Shown piece by piece: positions 35,901-44,083 of a DNA stretch of 64,000 bases. Under the pieces are notes generated by a model that saw only the letters and a list, made by a program, of their open reading frames with translations, was not told the DNA's origin and did not search any database. Each line of letters opens with the position of its first letter. The first letter of the stretch is position 1. Location: positions 261,025-325,024 of the forward strand of contig NZ_JACVEE010000005.1 of assembly GCF_015355755.1 (NCBI RefSeq). Direction: 5' to 3'. The translations under genes and the position numbers were made by a program. This DNA comes from Nocardia sp. XZ_19_385. Its GTDB lineage: Bacteria > Actinomycetota > Actinomycetes > Mycobacteriales > Mycobacteriaceae.

Positions 35901-38900
35901 CGACGCGGCCATCGACGCCGCCGTCCAGGCGGTCGCGGCGCGGCGCGGTGTCGCGGTGTCGCTGCCCTCCGCCGGTGGCGGCGGGGGAGCGACCGTGGAC
36001 GCGGCGGCGCTGGGTGAGTTCACCGAGCAGATCACCGGACGCGGCGGCGTACTCGCCACGGCGGCCCGGGTGGTGCTCGAGCAGCTCGGCTTGACCGAGC
36101 AGATCTCCGCTCCGGAAGCCAGCACCGACACCCTGGTGGATCTGGTCTCGGCCGAATTGGGTTCGGACTGGCCGCGTTTGGTCGCGCCCGCGTTCGATGC
36201 CAAGAAGGCCGTGCTGATCGACGACCGCTGGGCCACTGCCCGCGAGGATCTGGCCAGGCTGTGGCTGGACACCGACACCGCCGACATTGCCGTCGACGGT
36301 TACGTAGGTGCGGGCGAAGCCGTTGCGGCGCAGGCGAACTGGTGGCGAGATCGCGCCAAGCACGAGGCGCGCTCGGTACTCGCCGGGGTCTACGGCCAGA
36401 TCGCCGAAGCCGCGCTGCGCACCGACGACGCGGGTCTGTGGTCCGACGACATCGCCGTAATCACCGGCGCGAGTAAGGGTTCCATCGCGGCCTCGGTCAC
36501 CGGGCGGCTGCTCGGCGGCGGTGCGACCGTCGTGGTCACCACCTCGAGCCTCAACGACGATCGGCTCGCGTTCTACCGCAAGCTCTACCGCGAGAACGCC
36601 CGGCACGGTGCGGCGCTGTGGGTGGTCCCGGCCAACATGGCGTCCTACCAGGACATCGACGCGCTGATCGACTGGGTCGGTACCGAACAGGTCGACAACG
36701 CCGGTGGCGCGAAGATCAAGACCAAGGACGCGATGACCCCCACCCTGCTGCTGCCGTTCGCGGCGCCGCGGGTCGCGGGTGACCTCGCCGACGCCGGCGC
36801 CCGCGCCGAAATGGAGATGCGGGTCCTGCTCTGGTCGGTCGAGCGTCTGATCGGCGGGCTGTCCAAGCTCGGCGCCGACCACGACGTGGACGCGAAACTG
36901 CATGTGGTGCTGCCGGGTTCGCCCAACCGCGGCCTGTTCGGCGGCGACGGCGCCTACGGCGAGGCCAAGGCCGCGCTGGATGCGGTGGTCGCCAAGTGGC
37001 GTGCCGAGAAGTCCTGGTCGACGCGGGTCACCCTGGTGCACGCGCTGATCGGCTGGGTGCGCGGCACCGGTCTGATGGGCCACAACGACCCGATGGTCGA
37101 GGCGGTCGAGAAGGCGGGCGTGCAGACCTGGTCCACCAGCGAGATGGCCGACGAGCTGCTCAAGTGGTGCACCTCGCGGGCCCGCCAGGTCACCACGACC
37201 GGACCGCAGCAGATCGACCTCACCGGCGGACTGGCCCGGGCGAAGCTGGACCTGCCCGCGCTGGCCAAGCAGGCCGCCGAGCAGGCCGAAGCCGAGACCG
37301 CGACCGAGTCCTTGGCGGCAGTGACCATTCCGGCGCTGCCCGCGCCGCCCACCCTGAGCTCGGCGCTGCCGGTGCCGGAGTGGGGTGAGGTCACCGCCGA
37401 CCTCGCCGATATGGTCGTCATCGTCGGCGCCGGCGAGCTCGGTCCCTACGGTTCGGCGCGCACCCGCTTCGAGGTGGAGGTCGACGACGAGCTCTCCGCC
37501 GCGGGCGTGCTGGAGCTGGCCTGGACCACCGGCCTGGTCACCTGGGAGAACGATCCCAAGCCCGGCTGGTACGACACCGATTCCGGCGACTTCGTACCGG
37601 AATCCGAACTGGCCGAGCGCTACCACGACGCCGTCGTCGAACGCTGCGGTGTGCGCCGCTACGCCGACGAGGGCGCGATGGTCGACAACACCGCGCCGCT
37701 GATGACGTCGGTGTTCCTGGATCAGGACCTGTCGTTCACCGTCGGCAGCGAGGCCGAGGCGCGCGCTTTCCACGCCGCCGGCCCGGAGCAGACCATCATC
37801 ACCCCGGTCGCCGACTCCGGCGACTGGACCGTTACCCGCAAGGCGGGCACCGAGATTCGGGTGCCGCGCCGGGCCAAGCTGTCGCGCACCGTCGGCGGTC
37901 AGATCCCCACCGGCTGGGATCCCACCATCTGGGGTATCTCCGCCGACATGGCCGCCTCGGTGGACCGGGTCGCGCTGTGGAACATCGTCTGCACCGTGGA
38001 CGCGTTCCTGTCCTCCGGGTTCAGCCCGGCCGAGCTGATGAGCTGGGTGCACCCGTCGCTGGTGGCCAACACCCAGGGCACCGGCATGGGCGGCATGTCC
38101 TCGATGCGCTCGCTCTACATCGACAACCTGCTCGGTGAGCCGCGCCCGAACGACATTCTCCAAGAGGCACTTCCGAACGTCGCGCTCGCGCACGTCGTGC
38201 AGTCCTACGTCGGCAGCTACGGCGCGATGGTGCATCCGGTCGCGGCGTGCGCCACGGCCGCGGTGTCGGTCGAGGAAGGCGTCGACAAGATCCGGCTCGG
38301 CAAGGCCGAACTGGTGGTTGCCGGCGGCTACGACGATCTCGGCATCGAAGGCATCGTCGGCTTCGGTGACATGTCGGCCACCGCGGACTCGGCGGCCATG
38401 AGCGCCAAGGGCATCAGCGACCGCTACTTCTCCCGCGCCAACGACCGCCGTCGCGGCGGATTCGTCGAATCGCAGGGTGGCGGAACGGTTCTGCTGGCTC
38501 GCGGTGACGTGGCGCTGGAAATGGGTCTGCCGGTGCTCGGTGTGGTCGCCTACGCGCAGTCCTTCGCCGACGGTGTGCACACCTCCATCCCCGCGCCCGG
38601 TCTCGGTGCGCTGGGTGCGGGTCGCGGTGGCCGGGAGTCCCGGTTCGCCAACGAACTGCGCAAGCTCGGCGTCGGCGCGGACGACATCGCGGTGATCTCC
38701 AAGCACGACACCTCCACCGCCGCAAACGATCCCAACGAGTCCGAGCTGCACGAGCGCCTCGCCACGGCCATCGGACGCTCCGCGGGTGCGCCGATGTTCG
38801 TGGTGTCGCAGAAGAGCCTGACCGGGCACGCCAAGGGCGGTGCGGCCGCGTTCCAGCTGATCGGCCTGTGCCAGGTGCTGGAAAACGGTGTGGTGCCGCC

Positions 38901-39375
38901 GAACCGGAGCCTGGACTGTGTCGACGAGAAGATGCAGGCCTACCCGCACCTGGTGTGGGCGCGCGAACCGCTGCGCTTCGGCGAGCGTTTCCCGCTCAAG
39001 GCCGGTCTGGTCACCTCGCTCGGCTTCGGGCACGTGTCCGGTCTGCTCGCGATCGTGCACCCGGAGGCCTTCATTCAGGCCATCGAGCCGGGCCGGCGCG
39101 AGGAGTACCAGGCCAAGGCGCAGGAACGGCAGCTGAACGGCCGGCAGCGGTTCGCCGAGGCCATGTGCGGCGGTGCGCCGCTGTACGAGCGTCCCGCCGA
39201 CCGTCGCCTGGGCGCGGATGGCACGCCCGCCAAGCAGATTCGTCAGCTCGAAGCCGACGTGCTGCTCTCGCCCACCGCCCGGCTGAGCGAGAACGGCACC
39301 TACCGCGCCGACGGATTCGGTTGCGGCACCGGCGCTGTCATCGTGGGCCAGCTGGACGAAGGCGCCACCTCGTAG
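29983..39375 (+). CDS. fas: Type I fatty-acid synthase, single multifunctional chain
   Basis: The 3,130-residue FAS I is of the mycobacterial type (about 3,070 in M. tuberculosis). Domains in order: acetyltransferase (GHSQG, Ser161); enoyl reductase (LLAGMTPTTVDAKIVAAAAN, about 430-800); MaoC-like dehydratase (SGDHNPIHTSDSAAKLAGLG, about 1265); malonyl/palmitoyl transferase (GHSVGEY, Ser1482); ACP with its pantetheine Ser in DGVSSRRNQ (1852/1853); ketoreductase (VITGASKGSIAAS, about 2160); and ketosynthase (Cys2756 in VAACATAAVS, plus SKHDTST and SLTGHAKGG). It builds C16-C26 acyl-CoAs for membrane lipids and mycolic-acid precursors. The TTG start at 29983 matches the MTI- N-terminus of mycobacterial Fas. 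acpS follows. Confidence 0.96.
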   Translation: MTINESTETGTGTNAKVSAQRAGTSKDMRAPLVDRLLSGTPYALAFGGQGAQWLGELEEIGRDSALEPELTALVNEAATLLEPVAAQLLVVRPVGFDPVGWMLEDELADEETSAAPSEHVLRSAAVSMPGVLLTQLAALKALKLQGLDPAEHAPVAVVGHSQGRLAATAVEQAGARDAELLAIAQMIGAAAGLVARRRGLMPVGERSPMVAVSNVDPARLRQVVAEVGAGVDPLAAAVVSIVNGRRRAVLSGTPAQLERVRQRCAQIHDEQAKARDSKVRGGSVFAPVFEDLTVDVAFHHPALGDTVDLVSGWAEQCGLDAALAGALAREILVDPIDWVATVDAAVASGAQWLLDLGPGDLLSRLTSGSLKGTGVGIVAAATRAGQRSLLTPGAAPEVAQPWTAFAPKPVRLPNGRIVVETAFTKLTGRSPVLLAGMTPTTVDAKIVAAAANAGHWAELAGGGQVTEQIFADRVTELKTLLHPGRTVQFNSLFLDPYLWKLQLGGKRLVQKARAAGAPFDGVIVTAGIPELEEAVALIHELAEVGIAHVAFKPGTVAQIRAVLRIADQVPDYPVIMHIEGGKAGGHHSWEDLDDLLLETYAELRNRDNVVVCVGGGIGTPERATEYLTGEWATPYGYPVMPLDGVLVGTAAMATLEATTAPEVKQLLVDTPGTPDWVGAGTANGGMASGRSQLGADIHEIDNAASRTGRLLDEVAGDAEAVAKRKDEIIAALNATAKPYFGDVTTMTYQDWLERYVELAVGLDRRKDFDCGSDLGDAIREATSSVWLDITWRDRFAEMVRRTESRLHPADRGDIPTLFASDDAFERPVDALCALKEQYPAATQTLLHPADVPFFVSLCKTPGKPVNFVPVVDGDVRRWWRSDSLWQAHDPRYSADQVCVIPGTVAVAGITRVDEPVGELLDRFEQDTAYSLVRAGVVPVAVDARRVAGVTAGPIDAVLAAPDVDWAGRTTINPIHRLGDLDEWTVDGKGAVHPRTGATLVETTGPEADHSYVELNVPLLGRDSVTIRITVPASTFNGGAPVITEADADTAMSALLAVAAGQSLPEVKGGTAHLNIAWTPDLIADHAGVTGSGMPATLSTLGRTVPDVLVGACWPAVFAVLGATRTADGGRGMAGGEADGAGGHSVIEGMLDLVHLDHQIELVGELPSDTSVLVVRAKAGETVDTDMGRVVEVRVKITGMLDRPETGLSMPTVATLTERFAIRGRNGAGELSDPQRAAGSLSESAVDTPRRRRRDVTIVAPRTMHAFAHVSGDHNPIHTSDSAAKLAGLGGPIVHGMWLSAAAQHAVSAVDPESSVPARTMTAWTTRFLGMVRPGAEIDVRVERVAVDAGAEIIEVSCRTGGDLVMTATGRTAAPKTVYAFPGQGIQRKGMGLDARSRSKAAKEVWERADKHTRDALGFSILAVVRDNPTYLKARGVEHRHPDGVLHLTQFTQVAMAVLGVAQVAELREAGAFVEGAMLAGHSVGEYNALAAVAGVLPLEAVLEVVFQRGSAMHELVPRDAQGRSDYRMAAIRPSQIGLPDDEVIGFVSGIGEQVGEFLEVVNLNLRGSQYAIAGTVAGLEALETEIDRRRAEFGGKRAYIMVPGIDVPFHSTVLRKGVPEFRHKLEQLLPEVLDPEVLVGRYIPNLVPRPFNLERAFLQEIADLVPSEPLNEVLADFDSWAQRPAELCRVVLIELLAWQFASPVRWIETQDLLFTDTAHGGLGVERFVEIGLGATPTVANLASQTLKLPDFGGVTVEVLNIEREAAVVYSTDTDPAPVDEPADEPAETSTAAAPVAAAPVAAPAAASGGPRPDDIVFSAADATRVLIALWTKLRLDQIGPVDTIEGLCDGVSSRRNQLLVDLGAELSLGAIDGAADADMGALSATVERLARTYKPFGSVLSDAIGDHLRKVFGPSGKRPAAIAERVKKVWELGDGWASHVTAEVSLGTREGASVRGGDLGGLVAGALGDAASVDAAIDAAVQAVAARRGVAVSLPSAGGGGGATVDAAALGEFTEQITGRGGVLATAARVVLEQLGLTEQISAPEASTDTLVDLVSAELGSDWPRLVAPAFDAKKAVLIDDRWATAREDLARLWLDTDTADIAVDGYVGAGEAVAAQANWWRDRAKHEARSVLAGVYGQIAEAALRTDDAGLWSDDIAVITGASKGSIAASVTGRLLGGGATVVVTTSSLNDDRLAFYRKLYRENARHGAALWVVPANMASYQDIDALIDWVGTEQVDNAGGAKIKTKDAMTPTLLLPFAAPRVAGDLADAGARAEMEMRVLLWSVERLIGGLSKLGADHDVDAKLHVVLPGSPNRGLFGGDGAYGEAKAALDAVVAKWRAEKSWSTRVTLVHALIGWVRGTGLMGHNDPMVEAVEKAGVQTWSTSEMADELLKWCTSRARQVTTTGPQQIDLTGGLARAKLDLPALAKQAAEQAEAETATESLAAVTIPALPAPPTLSSALPVPEWGEVTADLADMVVIVGAGELGPYGSARTRFEVEVDDELSAAGVLELAWTTGLVTWENDPKPGWYDTDSGDFVPESELAERYHDAVVERCGVRRYADEGAMVDNTAPLMTSVFLDQDLSFTVGSEAEARAFHAAGPEQTIITPVADSGDWTVTRKAGTEIRVPRRAKLSRTVGGQIPTGWDPTIWGISADMAASVDRVALWNIVCTVDAFLSSGFSPAELMSWVHPSLVANTQGTGMGGMSSMRSLYIDNLLGEPRPNDILQEALPNVALAHVVQSYVGSYGAMVHPVAACATAAVSVEEGVDKIRLGKAELVVAGGYDDLGIEGIVGFGDMSATADSAAMSAKGISDRYFSRANDRRRGGFVESQGGGTVLLARGDVALEMGLPVLGVVAYAQSFADGVHTSIPAPGLGALGAGRGGRESRFANELRKLGVGADDIAVISKHDTSTAANDPNESELHERLATAIGRSAGAPMFVVSQKSLTGHAKGGAAAFQLIGLCQVLENGVVPPNRSLDCVDEKMQAYPHLVWAREPLRFGERFPLKAGLVTSLGFGHVSGLLAIVHPEAFIQAIEPGRREEYQAKAQERQLNGRQRFAEAMCGGAPLYERPADRRLGADGTPAKQIRQLEADVLLSPTARLSENGTYRADGFGCGTGAVIVGQLDEGATS

Positions 39376-39410
39376 TGCCCGCTGCCACTACGCTGCACTG
39401 AGAAACCGAG

Positions 39411-39436
39411 GGGCAGCCGCTGCGAAGCGGCTGCCC
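39411..39436 (+). terminator. Hairpin between fas and acpS
   Basis: Arms GGGCAGCCGCT (39411-39421) and AGCGGCTGCCC (39426-39436) enclose a GCGA loop and are followed by TTCTCTC. It may cause partial termination or mRNA processing between fas and acpS, lowering acpS relative to fas. Confidence 0.55.
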
Positions 39437-39465
39437 TTCTCTCGACATTGAGGAGCTACAACGCA

Positions 39466-39903
39466 GTGACCATCCTGGGTATCGGCCTGGACCTGGTGAC
39501 CATCTCGGAGTTCGCGGAACAGCTCGAACGTTCCGGAACCACCATGGTCCGGGAGAGTTTCACCGCGGGGGAGCGCCGCTACTGCCAGAGCAAGCCGACC
39601 GACTCGGCGCGCCACTACGCCGCCCGCTGGGCCGCCAAAGAAGCGGTGATCAAAGCCTGGGCGTCCACCCGCTTCGCCCGCAGCCCCCAAATCGGCGACA
39701 ACCCATACCCTTTGATCGAGGTCGTCAACGACGCCTGGGGACGCCCCAGCATCAAATTGCACGGCCTCGCAGCCGAATTCCTGCCCCGGGTAAGGGTTCA
39801 CCTCTCGCTGACCCACGACGGCGACACCGCTGCCGCAATGGTCATCCTGGAGGATCCAGGCGAACTCGCGGACATCATCGAGGGCCGCAGCGCCACCCAG
39901 TAG
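39466..39903 (+). CDS. acpS: Holo-[acyl-carrier-protein] synthase
   Basis: The 145-residue 4'-phosphopantetheinyl transferase begins VTILGIGLDLVTISEFAEQL. It has the metal-binding Asp of GIGLD and the downstream RHYAARWAAKEAVIKAW box with the catalytic Glu. It transfers phosphopantetheine from CoA to the ACP Ser of Fas and is the classical partner gene of fas in mycobacteria. The GTG at 39466 is preferred over the TTG at 39448 because GAGGAG sits 10 nt upstream of it. It abuts the convergent TetR gene with no gap. Confidence 0.93.
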   Translation: MTILGIGLDLVTISEFAEQLERSGTTMVRESFTAGERRYCQSKPTDSARHYAARWAAKEAVIKAWASTRFARSPQIGDNPYPLIEVVNDAWGRPSIKLHGLAAEFLPRVRVHLSLTHDGDTAAAMVILEDPGELADIIEGRSATQ

Positions 39904-40602
39904 CTATTTGCCGCTGGCGGAACGGGATTCCTTTTCGGCCACAAGGAGATACGCGACCATGAGTCGCTTCAATTCCGACACCGCGTCCTTGTGACTCTGC
40001 TCGTCCTGCACCGAGAAGTTCAACATCGAATACACGACGTGCACGAGGACCTCGGCCATCATGGTGCGCCTTGCCCGCGGCGTGCGCGGGGTGAGGGGTC
40101 GCAGCATCTGCGCGACGACTTCGGCGAACTCCTTTTCGTGGATCGCCCCTGTCGCCCGCGTCGACGGCGTCGACTGCATGGCAAGCCAGACCTCGCGCCG
40201 GGACGGGTCGGTCATCCACAGGCCCGCCATGTGGTCGACGAACTGGTTCATGTGCCGCAACCAGTCCAGCGACGGGACCTCGCCGTGGAAGTCGGCGAGC
40301 TCCTGTGAGACTGCCACCAGGTCTTGACGGTTCAGTTCGCAGACGATCACGTACTTGTTGGCGAAGAACTGGTACAGCGTGCCGATCGGCACCTCCGCGC
40401 GGGCCGCTACCTCTTCACAGGTGAACGACTCGAACCCGACCTCGGTGAGCAGTTCGCGGGATGACTGCAGCAGGGCATCGAACTTTCGCTTGCTGCGCTC
40501 CTGCGTGGGCCGGCGGCGCGGCATGAGTTCCTGCGGGTCGTCCTGCAACTCCAACGCGGGGTCCAGGTGCCGCTTTGCCCTGGCCTCCGTGTGCACATCC
40601 AC
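39904..40602 (-). CDS. TetR-family regulator
   Basis: The 232-residue protein has a basic N-terminal tail, then a TetR DNA-binding domain (RSKRKFDALLQSSRELLTEV, with HTH EEVAARAEVPIGTLYQFFAN) and a helical ligand domain. It starts at GTG 40602, with alternative starts downstream. It is convergent with acpS and shares no intergenic space, so regulation of fas-acpS cannot be read from position. It does not resemble FasR as I recall that sequence. Its target is more likely its own operon upstream or genes elsewhere. The ligand is unknown. Confidence 0.8.
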   Translation of the reverse strand: MDVHTEARAKRHLDPALELQDDPQELMPRRRPTQERSKRKFDALLQSSRELLTEVGFESFTCEEVAARAEVPIGTLYQFFANKYVIVCELNRQDLVAVSQELADFHGEVPSLDWLRHMNQFVDHMAGLWMTDPSRREVWLAMQSTPSTRATGAIHEKEFAEVVAQMLRPLTPRTPRARRTMMAEVLVHVVYSMLNFSVQDEQSHKDAVSELKRLMVAYLLVAEKESRSASGK

Positions 40603-40795
40603 GTCCCCAGGCTAGCGCTACCGACACGCGCACGACACGCGCATGCGGTCTGCGTGTCCAGGTCTTGTCACATTTCACCACCCATCCGTGCCTTGTGCAG
40701 TGCCGAAGACATACCGAGCGCGCGTGGATTTGATTCATTTCAAAGCATGGCGTGCGTAGACCGAGGTTCAGGATTCACACCGGGAAGGCGTATCT

Positions 40796-42097
40796 GTGGT
40801 AGCTCGATCTGTGGTCACTCTCGGCGTTTCCACCGAACGCGGTGCCGTGCACGCGGTAGCGCTGGCCGAAACCGGCGAGCGGCTACCGGAGCGCGTGCTG
40901 CTGCACCGGGTGGAGAAAACGCACGGCGACACCAAGGCGGATGTCGCGGCGGCGGTGCACGCGGCAATGGATGACATCGCCGCCGAGCTCGGCGACGACA
41001 TGGAGATCGCGGGGGCCGCTGTCGCCTACCGTGATGCCGCCGAACGGCGCGCCATTGTCACCGAACTGGCGTCCGGGCAATGGCATACGGCGTCGCTGGT
41101 GTCGGCGAAGGCCGCGCATCTCAGCGTCGCGGGCGCCATGACCTGGCTGGGCGAGTTCGACGATCTGGTCATCTGCGAGGTGGTCCCGGGGTTTCAGGCG
41201 TTCACCCTGATCGACCGGTACCGCAGCCGCGTGCTGGCCGCCACCAGTCAGGCGGGCGGCACGACGGAGGAATCGCTCGGCGCGGCGGTCACCGCGGCGT
41301 GGGATCAGTTCGAGGCGGCCGCTGTTCGCCCGGACGCGGTGGTGCTGATCGGCTCCGCCGCGAATATGCCCGCGGTGCGGGACGCGGTGGCCGGGTTCGG
41401 CGCACCGGTGCTGCCGTGCAAGATCGCGAAGGTCGCACCGGCGGTCGGTGCGGCGCTGTTCGCGATGGCGGATGTCAGCGGGCTCGCCGACACCGTCGAG
41501 CAGGCGCACAACGTGCGCGGCACCGCGGCGGTGTTCGCGGCGGCCAGCGTGCTGGCGGGCGGGCTCGTCGTCGGTGGTCTGTATGTCACCAATTCGCGAG
41601 CCACCCCCGCGGTGGTCGCGGATACCCGGCTCGGCGCGGACAACCGGATCATTGTCGACACCGGTTCGTCGGCCCCCGATACGGGTTCGGCGAGCGGTTC
41701 GTCGGCGGGTATCGCGGTCGAACCGGCTGAGCCCGCAGGCCCGATCGCCGGCACCGGCGCCGCGCCCCAGCCGACGATCGTGGTGCTCGATACTCCGACG
41801 CCGACGGGTTCGCAGGCGCTGATCGGGTCGCGCTGGGGTCAGAGCAAGCCGGCGACCTCGATCCCGCTCGAGGGACTCGGCGACGCGCACGAAGCCGAAC
41901 AGGGGCTGCCCGCGGTGCATCCGGGCGCCGGCATCCCCGGCGGGTCGACCACGAAGGCCGGTGCGCCGAACGGTTCGCTGCTGTTCCCGGGCGAGGCGCC
42001 GCCGCCGGCCGCGTTCACCCCGGAGTCCTACCAGTGGTGGGACAACCACGTCCGCATGATGGTGTCGTGGGCGACGCAGCAGATCATGCCCGCGTGA
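40796..42097 (+). CDS. DUF7159-like actin-fold membrane protein
   Basis: The 433-residue protein has an N-terminal actin/Hsp70-like region (SVVTLGVSTERGAVHAVALA, with LIGSAANMPAVRDAVAGFGA), a single membrane helix (GTAAVFAAASVLAGGLVVGG, about 243-262) and a Pro/Ser/Gly-rich C-terminal part outside. Similar proteins are widespread in mycolate-containing actinobacteria with unknown role. The GTG at 40796 follows GGGAAGG. A strong bidirectional terminator follows the gene. The Hsp70-like sequence argues for nucleotide binding but the catalytic loops are not clearly conserved. Confidence 0.65.
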   Translation: MVARSVVTLGVSTERGAVHAVALAETGERLPERVLLHRVEKTHGDTKADVAAAVHAAMDDIAAELGDDMEIAGAAVAYRDAAERRAIVTELASGQWHTASLVSAKAAHLSVAGAMTWLGEFDDLVICEVVPGFQAFTLIDRYRSRVLAATSQAGGTTEESLGAAVTAAWDQFEAAAVRPDAVVLIGSAANMPAVRDAVAGFGAPVLPCKIAKVAPAVGAALFAMADVSGLADTVEQAHNVRGTAAVFAAASVLAGGLVVGGLYVTNSRATPAVVADTRLGADNRIIVDTGSSAPDTGSASGSSAGIAVEPAEPAGPIAGTGAAPQPTIVVLDTPTPTGSQALIGSRWGQSKPATSIPLEGLGDAHEAEQGLPAVHPGAGIPGGSTTKAGAPNGSLLFPGEAPPPAAFTPESYQWWDNHVRMMVSWATQQIMPA

Positions 42098-42107
42098 GAT
42101 GAGTACC

Positions 42108-42144
42108 CGAAAGGCCCGGCGCCGTTGCGGCGCCGGGCCTTTCG
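42108..42144. terminator. Bidirectional intrinsic terminator
   Basis: Perfect 17-bp arms CGAAAGGCCCGGCGCCG (42108-42124) and their complement (42128-42144) enclose a TTG loop, between the convergent ends of the 40796 and 42160 genes. Confidence 0.85.
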
Positions 42145-42159
42145 CGTTGGCAGGGGCGC

Positions 42160-42930
42160 TCAGTCCTTGGTGCGCAACCGGAACAGCACGCCGGCCGCCA
42201 GGTATCCGGCCAGCGCGATCCCGGCACACCACAGCACCGCCAGCAGCGCGCTGTTCCCGATCGGCGTACCCATCAGCAGTCCGCGCACGGTCTCGATGAC
42301 GGGTGTGACCGGCTGGTTCTCGGCGAACCAGTGCAGGGCCGTCGGCATCGACTCCGGCGGCACGAACGCGCTGCTCACATAGGGCAGGAACATGAAGACG
42401 AAGGTGAACCCGTTGGCCGCCTCCGGATTCTTGGCCAGCACGCCGAGCGCCGCGGCCACCCAGGACAGCGCGAAAATGAACATCGCGATGACGCCGAGCG
42501 CGCCGAGCCAGCGCAGCGGGTCGGCGGTCGGCCGGAAGCCGAGCGCCACCGCCACCAGGATGACGATCCCGGTGGTGAGCATGTTGCGGATAAGACTCTC
42601 CACCACATGCCCGGTGAGCACCGCGGTCCGGGAGATGGCCATGGAGCGGAACCGGTCGATGATGCCGGTGGTGAGATCGGTGGTGAGGCTGGGCGCGGTG
42701 ACGCCGGCCCCGAATCCCGCGCACAGCAGGATGATTCCGGGCACCACGTAGTCGATGTAGGCACCTGGCCCGACGTCGATCGCGCCACCGAAGACGTAGA
42801 CGAACATCAGCAGGATCAAGATCGGCAGTGCGATCGTCACGATCATGGAATCAGGGCTGCGCAGCGTGTGCCGGATATTGCGATCGAGCATGGTGCCCGC
42901 GTCGACGGCGGAGCGTGTGAGCGTTGTCAT
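42160..42930 (-). CDS. ABC-2-type transporter permease (DrrB-like)
   Basis: The 256-residue integral membrane protein has about six hydrophobic segments (SMIVTIALPILILLMFVYVF, IDYVVPGIILLCAGFGAGVT, then GIVILVAVALGFRP) and the charged amphipathic helix of ABC-2 permeases (TTGIIDRFRSMAISRTAVLT). It follows the ATPase gene after 19 bp on the same strand and forms the exporter with it. DrrAB-type pumps expel lipophilic drugs or lipids; this one's cargo is unknown. Confidence 0.88.
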   Translation of the reverse strand: MTTLTRSAVDAGTMLDRNIRHTLRSPDSMIVTIALPILILLMFVYVFGGAIDVGPGAYIDYVVPGIILLCAGFGAGVTAPSLTTDLTTGIIDRFRSMAISRTAVLTGHVVESLIRNMLTTGIVILVAVALGFRPTADPLRWLGALGVIAMFIFALSWVAAALGVLAKNPEAANGFTFVFMFLPYVSSAFVPPESMPTALHWFAENQPVTPVIETVRGLLMGTPIGNSALLAVLWCAGIALAGYLAAGVLFRLRTKD

Positions 42931-42949
42931 GGCTGTTTCCTTCGGTTGG

Positions 42950-43894
42950 TCACGCGGCGGTCTTGGCCGGATGCCCGGTCAGCGCGAAGAAGACGTCGTC
43001 GAGATCCGGCACGTGCACGGTGACCTGGTCGACGGCGATATCGAGTTCGTCGAAGCGGTTGAGGAGCTTGCGCACCTCGTCCGCGTGCCCGTCGGAGGGC
43101 ACCTGCAAGGTGAGCTGGACCGGATCGGCCTGTCCGTCGACGACCTGCCCGGCCGCGGTGAGCGCGTCCTGATTGCCGAAGCGCAGCAGCAGGTGCCCGC
43201 CCGGGGCCAGCTTCTTGAGTTCGGCCGGTGTGCCCTCGGCGACGATCTTTCCGTTGTCCAGCACCGCGATTCGATCCGCGAGCTGGTCGGCCTCCTCCAG
43301 GTACTGCGTGGTGAGGAAGACGGTGGCGCCGTCGGCGGCGAGCCGTCGGATGACCTGCCATAGGTCGCGCCGGCTGCGCGGATCGAGGCCGGTGGTGGGT
43401 TCGTCGAGGAAGATGACGCGCGGGCGGCCCATCAGGCTCATGGCCAGGTCGAGGCGGCGGCGCATGCCGCCGGAATAGGTGGCGGCGCGCCGGTCGGCGG
43501 CGTCGGTGAGGTCGAAGCGCTCCAGCAGCTCGGTACTGCGCCGGCGGGTTTCGGCGCGGTCCAGGTGCAGGAGTTTGCCGGTCAGTCTGAGGTTCTCGGT
43601 TCCGGTGAGCACGTCGTCGACGGCGGAGTACTGCCCGGTGAGGCCGATGAGCCGGCGCACGGTGTCGGCCTCGCGCAACAGGTCGTGGCCGAAGACGCGG
43701 GCGTCACCGGTGGTGGGTTCGCTGAGCGTGGCGAGGATGCGGACCAGCGTGGTCTTGCCCGCGCCGTTGGGGCCGAGCAGGGAAAAGATCGTTCCGGCGG
43801 CGACCTCGAGATCTATGCCGTCGAGCACCACGTGCTCGCCGAAGGACTTGCCGAGCCGGTGGACCGCGAGTGCGGGTGGTGGGTGAGGGGACAT
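42950..43894 (-). CDS. ABC transporter ATP-binding protein (DrrA-like)
   Basis: The 314-residue ATPase has Walker A GPNGAGKTT, the signature YSGGMRRRLDLAMSL, Walker B VIFLDEPTTGLD and an H-loop Gln/His region (VFLTTQYLEEADQLADRIAV), plus a C-terminal DrrA-type extension. It energises the permease encoded 19 bp downstream. The start at 43894 (MSPHPPPALAVHRLGKSF) is chosen by homology; the frame stays open further but without family similarity. It is divergent from a TetR gene with a TTTA/TAAA dyad between, so TetR probably represses the pump. Confidence 0.9.
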   Translation of the reverse strand: MSPHPPPALAVHRLGKSFGEHVVLDGIDLEVAAGTIFSLLGPNGAGKTTLVRILATLSEPTTGDARVFGHDLLREADTVRRLIGLTGQYSAVDDVLTGTENLRLTGKLLHLDRAETRRRSTELLERFDLTDAADRRAATYSGGMRRRLDLAMSLMGRPRVIFLDEPTTGLDPRSRRDLWQVIRRLAADGATVFLTTQYLEEADQLADRIAVLDNGKIVAEGTPAELKKLAPGGHLLLRFGNQDALTAAGQVVDGQADPVQLTLQVPSDGHADEVRKLLNRFDELDIAVDQVTVHVPDLDDVFFALTGHPAKTAA

Positions 43895-43935
43895 CAGGAA
43901 GGCTCCGATCCAAAACTGTGTATGCACTAAACCTA

Positions 43936-43950
43936 GTTTATATGGTAAAC
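43936..43950. promoter_or_regulatory. Candidate TetR operator for the ABC exporter
   Basis: GTTTA TATGG TAAAC is a 15-bp dyad with 5-bp arms in the AT-rich 189-bp gap between the ABC ATPase and the TetR gene. Confidence 0.5.
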
Positions 43951-44083
43951 AGTTAATGCGCGCAAGGGCGTATCGAGATCGGGGTCCGCATGCGTGGCCC
44001 GGTTCTGTGACGTAGAGGATTGGAGGCACGCGCCGGCGGCTCGGCTCCGGTGCGCGTGGGTGCAGGAGAGGAGTGCGGAGTCG

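Noticed and set aside
29764..39060. A 3,098-codon open frame antisense to fas
   Set aside because: It exactly mirrors the coding frame of fas; composition (His/Arg/Gly/Gln-rich, no domains) is that of antisense high-GC codon bias.
39904..40602. Identification of the TetR gene next to acpS as FasR
   Set aside because: It does not resemble mycobacterial FasR as recalled, and its convergent position gives no operator evidence.
40883..42724. A 613-codon minus-strand frame
   Set aside because: It runs antisense across the DUF7159-like gene and out of phase over the permease; the Arg/Gly/Ala-rich translation has no domain.
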